From positions 1 through 36,509 of the IMG/VR virus record IMGVR_UViG_3300045790_003105: a DNA stretch of 36,509 bases; one strand, written 5' to 3'. Of the stretch, positions 9,328 through 17,937 are shown piece after piece. Under the pieces are notes generated by a model. It saw only the letters and a list, made by a program, of their open reading frames with translations, was not told the DNA's origin and ran no database searches. The stretch is from a virus. Within the stretch, counting starts at the first letter, position 1, and every line of letters starts with the position of its first letter. The translations under genes and the position numbers were made by a program.

Positions 9328-10245
9328 TTATTTAAATGTTAATGTGAATGCTTCATCGTCACCTAAAGCACTAAAAGGTATGTCCAATGTTCTTAAACCA
9401 TCACGGTCACCTGAACTGACTTCTTGATAATATGTAGTTGGCATATTCAAGGACCACTTATTACCTGCAGTAGTACCAATATCTCCCGTAGAGATTGCTT
9501 TATTTACACCCCCCTTCCAATCTCCAACCCAATTTTGAGTTGCAACTAGTGTGTCTTCCGGATCGAATGAGCCGGTAACGTCACGATCATTAATTATTAC
9601 TGTGGAGTATCCATCGTCAGAATTCATATCAGGAGGGGTGGATATCTCGTTACCAATTGAAAATTGAAGTGCAGATATAACAGGAGAATATGCACCAACT
9701 GTAAATGCAGCTCCAATGATTGCCGGTGGAACAGTTGCGTCATAAGTACCACCAACTAAAGCAGCATCAATATGACCAGCATCATGGCCAGTAAAGGTGA
9801 ATGAAAGGGTTCCGCTTTCACCAGTAGTACCACTAAGTTCCCAAGTACCAACACAGCCCGTTGCTTTTTGTAACTTGCCGTCTTTGTAATAGTAAATTGT
9901 TGCATATTTATGGCTTGTACTTGCGGGTGTATAAGCCACAGAAGTCGATGCTGTTATCGTTTCGGTCATACCGCAACATATTAGAGCATCACCAAACTCG
10001 GGAGCAGTTCCTGCTGTACCACTGCCTTTAACTTTTACACTGAATGAGATTTCAATTAGTGAACCTGCAAAAGTACTTTGTTCCTTCCCAAGTGTTGCTT
10101 TACGAGGGTTATATTCAGCTTTTTTAACACCTGCATAACTGTAACTTAAGTCTTCAACTAAAATTGCATCAGAAGTAACTGGTACCGCTGGTGTACTTTC
10201 ATCCGTTTGGATTTTAAAAAAGATCTCTTCTTTTTTTACTAACAT
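9328..10245 (-). CDS. Major tail tube protein
   Basis: A 305-aa protein upstream of the tail chaperone, in the position of lambda gpV. The start (MLVKKEEIFFKIQTDESTP) and the Gly/Thr/Ser-rich beta pattern fit the long tail tube family in which an N-terminal half (YSYAGVKKAEYNPRKATLGKEQS) is followed by a second beta domain. Its ATG shares one base with the stop of the preceding 34-aa gene (TAATG), so translation is coupled. It should be one of the most abundant virion proteins. Identification is by position, size and fold pattern. Confidence 0.85.
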   Translation of the reverse strand: MLVKKEEIFFKIQTDESTPAVPVTSDAILVEDLSYSYAGVKKAEYNPRKATLGKEQSTFAGSLIEISFSVKVKGSGTAGTAPEFGDALICCGMTETITASTSVAYTPASTSHKYATIYYYKDGKLQKATGCVGTWELSGTTGESGTLSFTFTGHDAGHIDAALVGGTYDATVPPAIIGAAFTVGAYSPVISALQFSIGNEISTPPDMNSDDGYSTVIINDRDVTGSFDPEDTLVATQNWVGDWKGGVNKAISTGDIGTTAGNKWSLNMPTTYYQEVSSGDRDGLRTLDIPFSALGDDEAFTLTFK

Positions 10246-10349
10246 TACTTTGCCCCTTTAGTTGAATTAGGCTTGGTAACTTTTCCAGCCTCATTAGGAA
10301 TGAATTTTTTTGATTTTGGTTTAATTGGTGTGGCTTTTGTTTTGCTCAT
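10245..10349 (-). CDS. Small basic protein, 34 aa
   Basis: A tiny open frame between tail terminator and tail tube: MSKTKATPIKPKSKKF at the start, ending TKPNSTKGAK. It is rich in Lys and Pro with no hydrophobic core, so probably unstructured. Its ATG is one base after the upstream stop and its TAA shares a base with the tail tube ATG, the tight packing expected of a real coupled gene. Many siphophages have such a mini-ORF here; function unknown. It may serve mainly to couple translation to the tail tube gene. Confidence 0.65.
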   Translation of the reverse strand: MSKTKATPIKPKSKKFIPNEAGKVTKPNSTKGAK

Positions 10350-10350
10350 A

Positions 10351-10782
10351 TCACTGACTCGGGTTATCAATAGGATGGCGATATTTAACACGCCACGTTT
10401 GTTCAATTTCTGCAGTTGGCTTATCTGATTCTGTTGAAGTTCTTAATTCTGACTCTCCAACTAGCTCAATTTCATGTATAAAACTGAGCCCTAAATTATT
10501 GCTAGAGGTGATAGCGGTATATGTTTCATGTAAAACCGTTGAAACTTGATCATCTAGACTTTCTTGTTGTTTTTTGGCTGTAACAACAACGGTTATTTCA
10601 AAATCCCGATCTAAATAAACACCATGATGTTCTGTAACTTTATCGGGACCTCTTAAAATCGTTAATGAAGGTGCGGCATCTAATGTGTAAAATTTACTTA
10701 AACGACATTTATTAGCCGTTGTAGTTAAGCCTGTTAATTGAATAACAAAGTTATCCAGAATGATTTGCGACAGTAATTTCAT
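10351..10782 (-). CDS. Tail terminator protein (gpU-like)
   Basis: A 143-aa protein in the slot of lambda gpU, which stops tail tube growth and joins tail to head. The pattern YLDRDFEITVVVTAKK, then DDQVSTVLHETYTAIT, then IEQTWRVKYRHP at the end matches the usual beta-alpha layout of siphophage tail terminators. It overlaps the upstream head-tail joining gene by one base. Assignment rests on order, length and the conserved W-x-V-x-Y-R ending. Confidence 0.75.
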   Translation of the reverse strand: MKLLSQIILDNFVIQLTGLTTTANKCRLSKFYTLDAAPSLTILRGPDKVTEHHGVYLDRDFEITVVVTAKKQQESLDDQVSTVLHETYTAITSSNNLGLSFIHEIELVGESELRTSTESDKPTAEIEQTWRVKYRHPIDNPSQ

Positions 10783-11057
10783 TAAACACTCAATATAAAA
10801 CGAGAAAAATAAACACCTTCTTTCTGTCTTACTTCTATTTCAAAGTTTTGGTTCTCGATGGTTAAGACAGTTCCACCTGGTACATCTAAAGATTGTTGAT
10901 AGGAACATAAAAAAGTTGAACGAAGACCTGCTATAGAATCAGTTTCCACATACTCCCGTGCAAACTTACCTAGAATTGATTTGTCAGTGTCATACGTTGC
11001 CGAAACAACACCTGGTAAATCTTCATCTAATATCTCTAAAGCTAGGTCTTCATCCAT
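10782..11057 (-). CDS. Head-tail joining protein (gpFII-like)
   Basis: A 91-aa protein between capsid and tail terminator, in the position of lambda FII. It starts with an acidic helix (MDEDLALEILDEDLPGVV) and continues with short beta strands ending FSRFILSV. FII-like proteins cap the filled head and form the tail docking surface. Sequence similarity is weak by eye; the call comes from size and neighbours. Confidence 0.65.
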   Translation of the reverse strand: MDEDLALEILDEDLPGVVSATYDTDKSILGKFAREYVETDSIAGLRSTFLCSYQQSLDVPGGTVLTIENQNFEIEVRQKEGVYFSRFILSV

Positions 11058-11063
11058 TACCTT

Positions 11064-11222
11064 TTACTCTTCTTCTTTTGGTGCTTTCACACGTTTAGTA
11101 GAAACTAAATAGGCAACATCACTTTTTTCAACTTCTAACGTTTTAGGTGTTTTAGCATCAGATGCTGCCGGCAATACCGTTTTACCTTTGTATTTAAAGG
11201 CTCTTAATACAGTGCATTTCAT
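11064..11222 (-). CDS. Small head-region protein, 52 aa
   Basis: A short frame just downstream of the capsid terminator: MKCTVLRAFKYKGKTVLPA at the start and KRVKAPKEEE at the end. The Lys/Glu-rich beta pattern, with EVEKSDVAYLVSTKRV in the middle, resembles the small FI-like or 'phage protein' genes found after the capsid in many siphophages. The frame fills the gap between terminator and FII-like gene with only 6 bases before the next gene. No specific function can be assigned. Confidence 0.65.
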   Translation of the reverse strand: MKCTVLRAFKYKGKTVLPAASDAKTPKTLEVEKSDVAYLVSTKRVKAPKEEE

Positions 11223-11248
11223 AATAATTACTCTTATTTTTAGATAAT

Positions 11249-11270
11249 AAAAAAGGGGCCGAAGCCCCTT
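11249..11270 (-). terminator. Intrinsic terminator after the capsid gene
   Basis: On the minus strand AAGGGGC-TTCG-GCCCCTT forms a perfect 7-bp stem with the stable TTCG tetraloop, followed directly by T-rich sequence. It lies 3 bases past the capsid stop codon. It probably trims expression of downstream tail genes relative to capsid, or is read through by Q-modified polymerase. Confidence 0.88.
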
Positions 11271-11273
11271 AAA

Positions 11274-13190
11274 TTAACCAGTGATTGCGTCTTCAATAAT
11301 TGAGAACGACTCTGGATGACGAACACAATAATCAACAGATTGAAGTGCAACGATACGAACAGCGCCCGAAGTTGCTTTCGTATATGGGTCAACCATGAGA
11401 TCAAGGCCACCCCATAAGCCCATGATCAAATCTGAGAAATTACCAAATAAAGCAGCACTTAAGTCTGTACCTGTACCTTTGGCCAAATTAGAAGGAACTT
11501 GATTTGATATTACAGAACGATAACCATTAAGCGGTGTGTCACCAGCGCGGTTATCCCAAATAAAGTTACCTGAGCCGGCATCTAACTTGGTTTTCTTTAA
11601 CTTGCCGCGCATCTTGGCGTTGGTTAAGTAACACATAGAACCAATATCAGCATTTGAATCTGCAATGTCAGTTTCTAAGTCAACTACATGATCCCAAGTA
11701 GGGGCTCCACCATTTGTATCAATAGGGACGATACCTACACCATTAGCATTCATAATGCCTATTGGTGAATTACCAGTTCCATCACCTGCTATACCAGCAA
11801 AGTCCAAACCTAACGCTAAGCGTTTGATTATTTCCATACGAGCGAACGCTTCTATATTAATACCGCTTTGCAGTAATAACTGACGGCTTAGCTCTGTAAA
11901 TGCACCAGCTGTTTTTGGAGTCATGGCGATTTGTTCAAACGTACCATTGGTTTCCGTTGGCGCGCCATTTTCAGCTAACCAGTACATGGAAGCCCCGCCA
12001 TTTTGACGAGGTATAGCAATATTCCCGTTCAAACCTGACAGTGTTGTAATGCCACATTGAGTTAATGCCATTGCATTTTCTAATGACTCGATAAATGAAC
12101 CTGTCATTAGGTCAGTAGAGATAACGTTACCGCCATTTGCAGCTGAACCTGCAGACATTGCACGAGTAAGTACATCTTGCGGGACAATGATGGCATTCTC
12201 ACCACGGGCTGCTCGGCCTAAGGTTTTTTGGGCTGCTTCATTACATTCCAATTCAAAAGCAGCGGCTTCTTGAGCTCCTTTATTGTTTGGATTAGCTAAT
12301 GCGTTCATCACTCGCAAGAATGAATAATCTTGTGATTCTTTTTCAGACAATCCAATTTCAGGATTTTCTGCTTTAGTTGCTTTTTGGCCTTTTGAGCGCT
12401 CTAAAACTTCTTGATTGAAGTCATGGATTGAACCACCAGCATCAATTAAACGAAGGGCTACATCATCAGCACCATATTGAGATCCCGCTGCTAATAATTC
12501 ATTAACACGGGCGCGTTCTGCAGCTTGAGCCGCTTGTCTCTCTGCCTTTACATCGACAGGAGCTTTAACTTTTTCTTCATCTTTTTCCATATCGGACACC
12601 TTTTTTTCTGAGTTTGATTTAATTATTTCAACTTCTGGCGCTTCTAAATTTCGACCAACACCAACCGATACATCAGCTGCTACACTGACGATAGATATCT
12701 CATAGGGTTCCCACCTGGTTACCCTATATAAATCAGGTTCATCTTCATTTTCTTCCACCAGCTTTATTTGTTTGATGAAATACCCAACACTCACCTGAGT
12801 TCGAATACCATCAACAATGTCTTGGAAAATCTCACTAGCGCGAGCTGAGTTTCCAAAACGGACGAGTGCCCGACCCCGGCCATTCTCGATCCATACTTTT
12901 TCAACAACACCAACCTGATCATCCCAATCATGATTAACCAAGAAAGCTGCTGTACCATCACCAAGACGAGTTAAATCAATCTCTTCATCTTGGTGACCTA
13001 AAACTTCCATTCCCCACCAGCGCTGGTAAGGTTCTTCACTTGAAAAAGAGAGTTCTACGGTTCTACTCTCTTGATCTACTGTTCGTGTATTAAATTCAGC
13101 CAATAAAAAAGCCCTCGACTGAGGGCCTTCTTTGTTAATATCTTTTAAGTCACGCTGACTATTTTTTTGTTTTTTCATCGTCTTCTTCAT
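11274..13190 (-). CDS. Fused prohead protease-major capsid protein (HK97-like)
   Basis: A 638-aa protein joining an HK97-type prohead protease (about 25-190) to an HK97-fold capsid. In the protease part, VELSFSSEEPYQRWWG, the FLVNHDW histidine and the RTQVSVGYF serine fit the conserved catalytic regions. A charged linker (about 200-300) probably acts as scaffold (delta domain). The capsid domain (about 330-638) has typical segments such as TAGAFTELSRQLLLQS and GDGTGNSPIGIMN. Protease and capsid are separate genes in many phages but a fused form is known. The start overlaps the portal gene by 32 bases; a second ATG lies four codons in. A terminator-like hairpin sits within the first 30 codons. 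Confidence 0.92.
   Translation of the reverse strand: MKKTMKKQKNSQRDLKDINKEGPQSRAFLLAEFNTRTVDQESRTVELSFSSEEPYQRWWGMEVLGHQDEEIDLTRLGDGTAAFLVNHDWDDQVGVVEKVWIENGRGRALVRFGNSARASEIFQDIVDGIRTQVSVGYFIKQIKLVEENEDEPDLYRVTRWEPYEISIVSVAADVSVGVGRNLEAPEVEIIKSNSEKKVSDMEKDEEKVKAPVDVKAERQAAQAAERARVNELLAAGSQYGADDVALRLIDAGGSIHDFNQEVLERSKGQKATKAENPEIGLSEKESQDYSFLRVMNALANPNNKGAQEAAAFELECNEAAQKTLGRAARGENAIIVPQDVLTRAMSAGSAANGGNVISTDLMTGSFIESLENAMALTQCGITTLSGLNGNIAIPRQNGGASMYWLAENGAPTETNGTFEQIAMTPKTAGAFTELSRQLLLQSGINIEAFARMEIIKRLALGLDFAGIAGDGTGNSPIGIMNANGVGIVPIDTNGGAPTWDHVVDLETDIADSNADIGSMCYLTNAKMRGKLKKTKLDAGSGNFIWDNRAGDTPLNGYRSVISNQVPSNLAKGTGTDLSAALFGNFSDLIMGLWGGLDLMVDPYTKATSGAVRIVALQSVDYCVRHPESFSIIEDAITG
13105..13126 (-). 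terminator. Terminator-like hairpin inside the protease-capsid gene
   Basis: On the minus strand GCCCTC-AGTC-GAGGGC is followed by six T residues. It is embedded in coding sequence (residues around KEGPQSRAFLLAE). Translating ribosomes would normally block it, so it may act only when translation fails, a polarity checkpoint. The structure is clear; termination in vivo is not shown. Confidence 0.6.
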
Positions 13191-14760
13191 CTGATTGCTC
13201 TGGTTCTGGTTCAGACTCAGGCTTTACAATCGACTGAGTAGGTTTAGAAACTATTTCGATGCCTAATTCTTTTAATCGTTTTTGTTCTTCTGCTATTTCT
13301 TGCCAAACTTCATCAGGGTCACCGCCCATTTCTCTAATAACTTGGCTACGTGATTTGAACTTTTCATCTACATTTAATTTTGCAGTTTGAGTGTCTTTAT
13401 AAGGATCAACCCAATCCCAACGACGACCTTGGAACGTGTGATCACTATATTGAGTTAATTTGGAGCTACTTAACGGTTTTCCACTATTCCAGACAACAGC
13501 TTCATTTAACAAAGCCCACTTTAACCAAGTGTTAAACATGGTTGATTTAATATGTTCAATGAAAAATTCTTGTAAACATTTCCAAAGTTCACGACTTTCT
13601 AAAACGCCACCACGAAGAGAACTAAAATTCACCCCCTCTAGGTCATTGGCCAAGGTGTTGTAGTCAACATTTAACGCTGACGCTATACCTCTTAAAATGG
13701 TTTTTACGAATGCTTGATAAGCTTGGTTTGGGTGCGGTGCTGACCATTGTTTAATATCTGCGCCTGGTGCTAAATAATGAAAGGCGCCCGCTTCTGCTTC
13801 AATGATTGGATCTTCATCAACGTATTCAACATCATCGTCTTCTTCATCAGTTTCATAGGTGTCTTCATCACCTTCAAAACCTGCATCATCACCATTAGGG
13901 ACAATAAAGCCCATTGTTGACGCAGCATTCCTAGCAGCTACTAATTCAGCTTCTTCATAACCATTTAATATTCTTAAACGTAGCATTGCAGCTGCGGCTC
14001 TTGGATAACCGCGTAACTGATCTGGATATTCAAAAATAAACTTATGGATAATAAACTCAGCTTTGATCCTTAAGTATCCAACGCCGCCTTGGTTGTAGTA
14101 ATTACTATGAGTTACATCAGTGCTATGAAAATGATAAGCAGCAACTCGGCCACGGGAATCTGTTTCAATTCCCATGCGAACTTTATTTTTACCATTAACG
14201 TCTTTAATGTTTACGTCTAGCAGTTCAGGATCAATTAATTTAAAACTTACTCCGAATTTATTTTCAGCCTTACCAGTAACAACCATGACGATGATCTCAC
14301 CTTCACGATTAAGTGAATCGACCATCATATTATCCATATCTTTCATGGATAATCGGTTTTGAGCATCACATACGCCTGGTCTAGAAAATTCATTCCATGC
14401 TTTTTCGATTGCATCCCTTGCTTCAATGTCTGGTTTACCCTGATAACTTACTTGTGATCGAAGAATGAACCCCTTTGAACCCACCACGTTATTACGACAC
14501 ATTGATAAAAAGCGGCGAATATACGGGTCGTTATGAGCTAAGTTTCTACTTCTTGCCCTAAGGTTTCTAAGCTCACTTTCAATTTGTTGGTTAATTGGCT
14601 GTGTACCGGTAACCCAACCAGAAATTAATCTGTCTGGTTGGGCGGCATCCCAAGCACCAGAATGAGCTAAGCGAACAGCTTTAGAAACAGTACTTTGTTT
14701 TCTAATTAACGTAGGTTCTTTACGCTCAACGACTTGTGAACTTTTGGTAAACGGCCACAT
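13159..14760 (-). CDS. Portal protein (lambda family)
   Basis: A 533-aa portal of the lambda gpB type. It forms the dodecameric ring through which DNA enters and leaves the head. Typical features: an Arg-rich early segment (LRARSRNLAHNDPYIRRFL), CRNNVVGSKGF, a central PDQLRGYPRAAAAMLRLR motif region, and DYNTLANDLEGVNFSSLRGG near residue 380. An acidic stretch near 290-320 (EGDEDTYETDEEDDDVEYVDE) and an acidic C-terminus are notable. The gene starts 2 bases after the upstream small head gene ends. Confidence 0.93.
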   Translation of the reverse strand: MWPFTKSSQVVERKEPTLIRKQSTVSKAVRLAHSGAWDAAQPDRLISGWVTGTQPINQQIESELRNLRARSRNLAHNDPYIRRFLSMCRNNVVGSKGFILRSQVSYQGKPDIEARDAIEKAWNEFSRPGVCDAQNRLSMKDMDNMMVDSLNREGEIIVMVVTGKAENKFGVSFKLIDPELLDVNIKDVNGKNKVRMGIETDSRGRVAAYHFHSTDVTHSNYYNQGGVGYLRIKAEFIIHKFIFEYPDQLRGYPRAAAAMLRLRILNGYEEAELVAARNAASTMGFIVPNGDDAGFEGDEDTYETDEEDDDVEYVDEDPIIEAEAGAFHYLAPGADIKQWSAPHPNQAYQAFVKTILRGIASALNVDYNTLANDLEGVNFSSLRGGVLESRELWKCLQEFFIEHIKSTMFNTWLKWALLNEAVVWNSGKPLSSSKLTQYSDHTFQGRRWDWVDPYKDTQTAKLNVDEKFKSRSQVIREMGGDPDEVWQEIAEEQKRLKELGIEIVSKPTQSIVKPESEPEPEQSDEEDDEKTKK

Positions 14761-14761
14761 A

Positions 14762-15292
14762 TTAACGGTTCCTAATTAAAGCGCGTCGAACATGACCCCG
14801 GCGCTTTCTGCTTTCGGTTTTTTTACCAGAGTTAACTTCACGTTTCATGCGATCTCTAAGAAGTATTAAATCTGCGATGTTTCTACGTGCTAACGTTTGA
14901 CCATCAACCGTTACTTGTTGTTGATCTTTAGTTGCTGTTTTTGCGATAACAGCTTCTACAGCTTCAAGTGTGATTTCTGCAAAGGATCTTAAATCAACAG
15001 CTGATGTGAAGTTTGGTTTTATCGTTACTGATGATTCATGAATGGTTATTCTTTCACTCCCTTTGGATACATAACCAAATAAGCGGTAACTGCCAGCGGA
15101 CCATGAAGCTGAAACAGTTGAAGTAATTGATACTTCATAACCATCACCAGAAGCAGTCGATTCAATTTCATAATGTTGGGTTTGGTTTACTAATGAGTAT
15201 TTAAGCTCCCAACCATCTGTGGCTAAATATTCTGATAATTGCTTACTCCATGATTTGGAGTTACCAGCAATCAAAGTTTTAAATTCACTCAT
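14762..15292 (-). CDS. Head protein in the gpW position
   Basis: A 176-aa protein between large terminase and portal, where lambda has gpW (68 aa), which is needed for tail joining. The C-terminal part (VDGQTLARRNIADLILLRDRMKREV) resembles the helix-turn-helix core of gpW-like proteins, and is followed by a very basic tail (RKRRGHVRRALIRNR). The N-terminal 115 residues form a beta-rich, Ser/Thr-rich domain absent from lambda gpW, possibly Ig-like. The gpW relationship is inferred from position and the C-terminal half. Confidence 0.6.
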   Translation of the reverse strand: MSEFKTLIAGNSKSWSKQLSEYLATDGWELKYSLVNQTQHYEIESTASGDGYEVSITSTVSASWSAGSYRLFGYVSKGSERITIHESSVTIKPNFTSAVDLRSFAEITLEAVEAVIAKTATKDQQQVTVDGQTLARRNIADLILLRDRMKREVNSGKKTESRKRRGHVRRALIRNR

Positions 15293-15295
15293 TTA

Positions 15296-17311
15296 TCACC
15301 AACGTTTTGCGAAACTACTTTTTGAACGCGATTGTCTTACAACTTTTCGCTTCACTATTTTTTTCTTTTTCTTTACTGGTTGAACAGGTTCTTCGTGGGA
15401 TAGCGCTTCATCTTCTTCGATATCCACTTCTTGCTCTGGCTCTTCCACCTTTACCAACACTTTTTTTAATTTAGATCTTAAAATTTTGAAGTTTGGTTTT
15501 AATATTTCAATTGCTACATCTGCATAAACCTTACAATCCAAGGCTTCATTCCTTGGGCGTAATTGTTTATAAACTTTTACAGGCTTACCTTCTCTGTATT
15601 GAGTGGTTAATTTTTCTGCAGTTATCTGTTCAAAGTATTCTTCATCAATGCCTGGGCGACCAATAGGAAAATGGACGTAACCGGGACCTGGTTCATCAAT
15701 CTTTAAACAACCAAATATTGCGTTTTTAGCTGTGTCGGTACCAACGGAAAATAGGTTTACTTTTTCTTTATTATTTTTAGTTGGTCGGCTAACTATTGGA
15801 TTCCAGTGTTGGCTTGAACCTTTGAGAGCATAAAACCTTTGAGCATTATGTTTCTTACAAAATTTATATGCGGTAGTTGCATTATGGCCTTGCGTATCAA
15901 TTCCAGCGGCTTCTACTTTTAAAGTAACCCCGTTACGCATAGGCCATTTTTTGTATAGGTGATCTCTCAGTCTGTTCCATAACTCCATACGACTTGGATT
16001 GCCGTAAAAAATATCATGGGAAATTAACCAACTTTCTGTACCATCAACGCCACCATATCCCCAAATAGAACATTCAAGCCGATCATCTTGAGTATCAATT
16101 CCTGCAACTAACAAACAAACATCATCTGGTATTATTGCTGGGTAATGTTCTCTTCTCATGTAAAGGGTACTCGCTTCAAACTTTTCCCCTTCTTCTTCGT
16201 AGGCTTGCCCTTCTGTTGTATTGGTCCAACTTCGCCAACGAACTATAGAACCTTTTGCTTTGGTAAAGTCTCGGGCTATTTTTCCCCATGTTGTCCATGG
16301 AGAATATGCCGCCCATATATGGAAACTAACCGAATAAGGTGCTGCTACTTCTTCACCATTTTCGTTATAGAAGTTTTGCCCATCATGAGTTGTAGTTCCT
16401 AATTGTGAACGCCAAATACCGTTTTGGTCCATCCACTCTAACCACTTGTAATCGATTAAAACGCTGCAATGTTCACATAAATACTGAGCTTTTAACGGAT
16501 GTTCTTTATCAAACTTAATGCCTGCTGATGCTTTAGGCCCACCCCAAATTAATACCTGCTCTTCTTTACAGTGAGGGCAAGGTAAGTAACGACTGAAATG
16601 TTCATCAGCTGAGTCAGACGCTATTGTTATCTGACAACTTAATAATTCTTTTGGAGTACTTCCCCTGATAGATTTAGGGAAAGGGGCACCTTCAACACGC
16701 TTATCACCTAGCGTTATTGCATCACCTTCTTTGTCTATATCAGAATCAAAACTAGATAGTTCGTCATAGATAGCGACATCGACGGACTTCTCCCTATAGT
16801 TAGCAGCTGAATTACCGCCTTTAATATGAATTTGTCGAGAGTTTGTAAACAGCTTGTAATCAAGTGTATTGAACTTGTGTTTCTTATCTAACCAAGGGAA
16901 TATTTTTTTAAGCGGTGACACATCACGTATCATCGTATCAATATGTTCTTTAGTGAACTCGGACGCTTTATCGTTGGTCGGTTGCCACAAAATACAGTTA
17001 CGGCGTTTATGTTCAATAAAGTAAGCAATGGCCGCTTTTAGCATTTGGCTATAACCAACACGAGCCGACTTTTTTAGATTAACTTCTCTAATATCATCGT
17101 TAGCCATGGCATTTAATATTGCCACTTGGAACGGTTGAGTTTTCCAACTACCTTCTGAATACGAACTTTCGGCCGCTAATCTAAAATATTTATCTGACCA
17201 ATCAGCACATGATATTGGTTCTGGAATACTAAGCGTTGATGTTAAACCAGCTGTTATGGCTGATTGTAAATTACTAATCTGCCTCGCTGTTATATTCTTC
17301 GATAAACTCAT
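15296..17311 (-). CDS. Terminase large subunit (GpA family)
   Basis: A 671-aa DNA packaging ATPase and cos-cutting nuclease of the lambda gpA family. The family motif KSARVGYSQMLKAAIAYF (ATPase region, about residue 80) and a Walker B-like VDVAIYDELSSFDSD (about 180) are present. A zinc-binding pair (CPHC about 240, CEHC about 285) follows, then the nuclease domain beginning LLVAGIDTQDDRLECSIWG (about 405). The Lys/Arg-rich C-terminus probably contacts the small subunit or portal. It overlaps the small terminase gene by 38 bases. GpA terminases usually act at cos, fitting the candidate site at 17867-17898. Confidence 0.95.
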   Translation of the reverse strand: MSLSKNITARQISNLQSAITAGLTSTLSIPEPISCADWSDKYFRLAAESSYSEGSWKTQPFQVAILNAMANDDIREVNLKKSARVGYSQMLKAAIAYFIEHKRRNCILWQPTNDKASEFTKEHIDTMIRDVSPLKKIFPWLDKKHKFNTLDYKLFTNSRQIHIKGGNSAANYREKSVDVAIYDELSSFDSDIDKEGDAITLGDKRVEGAPFPKSIRGSTPKELLSCQITIASDSADEHFSRYLPCPHCKEEQVLIWGGPKASAGIKFDKEHPLKAQYLCEHCSVLIDYKWLEWMDQNGIWRSQLGTTTHDGQNFYNENGEEVAAPYSVSFHIWAAYSPWTTWGKIARDFTKAKGSIVRWRSWTNTTEGQAYEEEGEKFEASTLYMRREHYPAIIPDDVCLLVAGIDTQDDRLECSIWGYGGVDGTESWLISHDIFYGNPSRMELWNRLRDHLYKKWPMRNGVTLKVEAAGIDTQGHNATTAYKFCKKHNAQRFYALKGSSQHWNPIVSRPTKNNKEKVNLFSVGTDTAKNAIFGCLKIDEPGPGYVHFPIGRPGIDEEYFEQITAEKLTTQYREGKPVKVYKQLRPRNEALDCKVYADVAIEILKPNFKILRSKLKKVLVKVEEPEQEVDIEEDEALSHEEPVQPVKKKKKIVKRKVVRQSRSKSSFAKRW

Positions 17312-17786
17312 TAAGTTGGGAACCTACTTCGACAGCTGTATTTCGAGCTTCAGCAATAACTTTCTTAACTCGATCCATTTCAGCGGCTTTAGTCTCTGGT
17401 AATATTTTTTTGATTAGTGCTGGAAGTCCATCGAACTTTGATGCTATTTCAGAACCCATTTTTGCAAATACAAATTGAGCCGCAACTACTGGAAAAAGAC
17501 TCCCTTCCTTTTCATCATTTTGCAGTTTTGCCCCTCGACGTTTTTCATGATCAAGCTTTGCTTTTTCTTGAACTGGGTCAAGCCAATCTTCTTGATCTTT
17601 ATCACCAACCAACTTGGCCGTTTCATGGGCTACTCGGTTGGTGATAACATCCTTGAAACTGTATAGGTTTTGCCTACCTGTTTTTTCAACAGGTTCCACT
17701 CCCCACTTATCGAACGCATTGGTAGAGATACCAATGGCTTCGGCCATTTTGGTTTTGTTAAAAAGTGGTTGGTTTTTCGTGCTCAT
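17274..17786 (-). CDS. Terminase small subunit (Nu1-like)
   Basis: The DNA-recognition subunit of terminase, about 170 aa from the chosen ATG. The N-terminus is a winged-helix DNA-binding domain (FNKTKMAEAIGISTNAFDKWG, then KTGRQNLYSFKDVI), followed by a charged helical segment and a C-terminal helix for contact with the large subunit. An upstream GTG at 17825 would add 13 residues (MVVVDDSHFLRSK); I prefer the ATG because the family domain begins right after it, but neither start has a clear ribosome site. Confidence 0.82.
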   Translation of the reverse strand: MSTKNQPLFNKTKMAEAIGISTNAFDKWGVEPVEKTGRQNLYSFKDVITNRVAHETAKLVGDKDQEDWLDPVQEKAKLDHEKRRGAKLQNDEKEGSLFPVVAAQFVFAKMGSEIASKFDGLPALIKKILPETKAAEMDRVKKVIAEARNTAVEVGSQLNEFIEEYNSEAD

Positions 17787-17866
17787 TTTTGACCGGAGAA
17801 AGTGGCTATCATCAACAACAACCACCCTTAAAAATTTTCGTAAATAGAGATACCTTGCGCGGCTGC

Positions 17867-17898
17867 GTACCCTTAAGGCCCCACCCCTTAGGGAGTAC
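17867..17898. other. Candidate cos site
   Basis: A GC-rich 32-base block with imperfect two-fold symmetry (GTACCCTTAAGG on the left, CCTTAGGGAGTAC on the right, CCCCACC between) sits just upstream of the small terminase gene and just after the preceding operon's terminator. The cohesive end site of GpA-type phages usually lies here. Nick positions cannot be read from sequence alone. Confidence 0.45.
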
Positions 17899-17905
17899 CT
17901 TTTAT

Positions 17906-17937
17906 AAAAAAGGCTTCACAATGGAAGCCTTTTCTTT
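17906..17937. terminator. Bidirectional terminator upstream of terminase
   Basis: AAAGGCTTC and GAAGCCTTT form a 9-10 bp stem with loop ACAATG. On the minus strand it is followed by six T residues, on the plus strand by TTTTCTTT. It follows the PH-domain gene and separates lysis genes from terminase genes. Confidence 0.75.
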
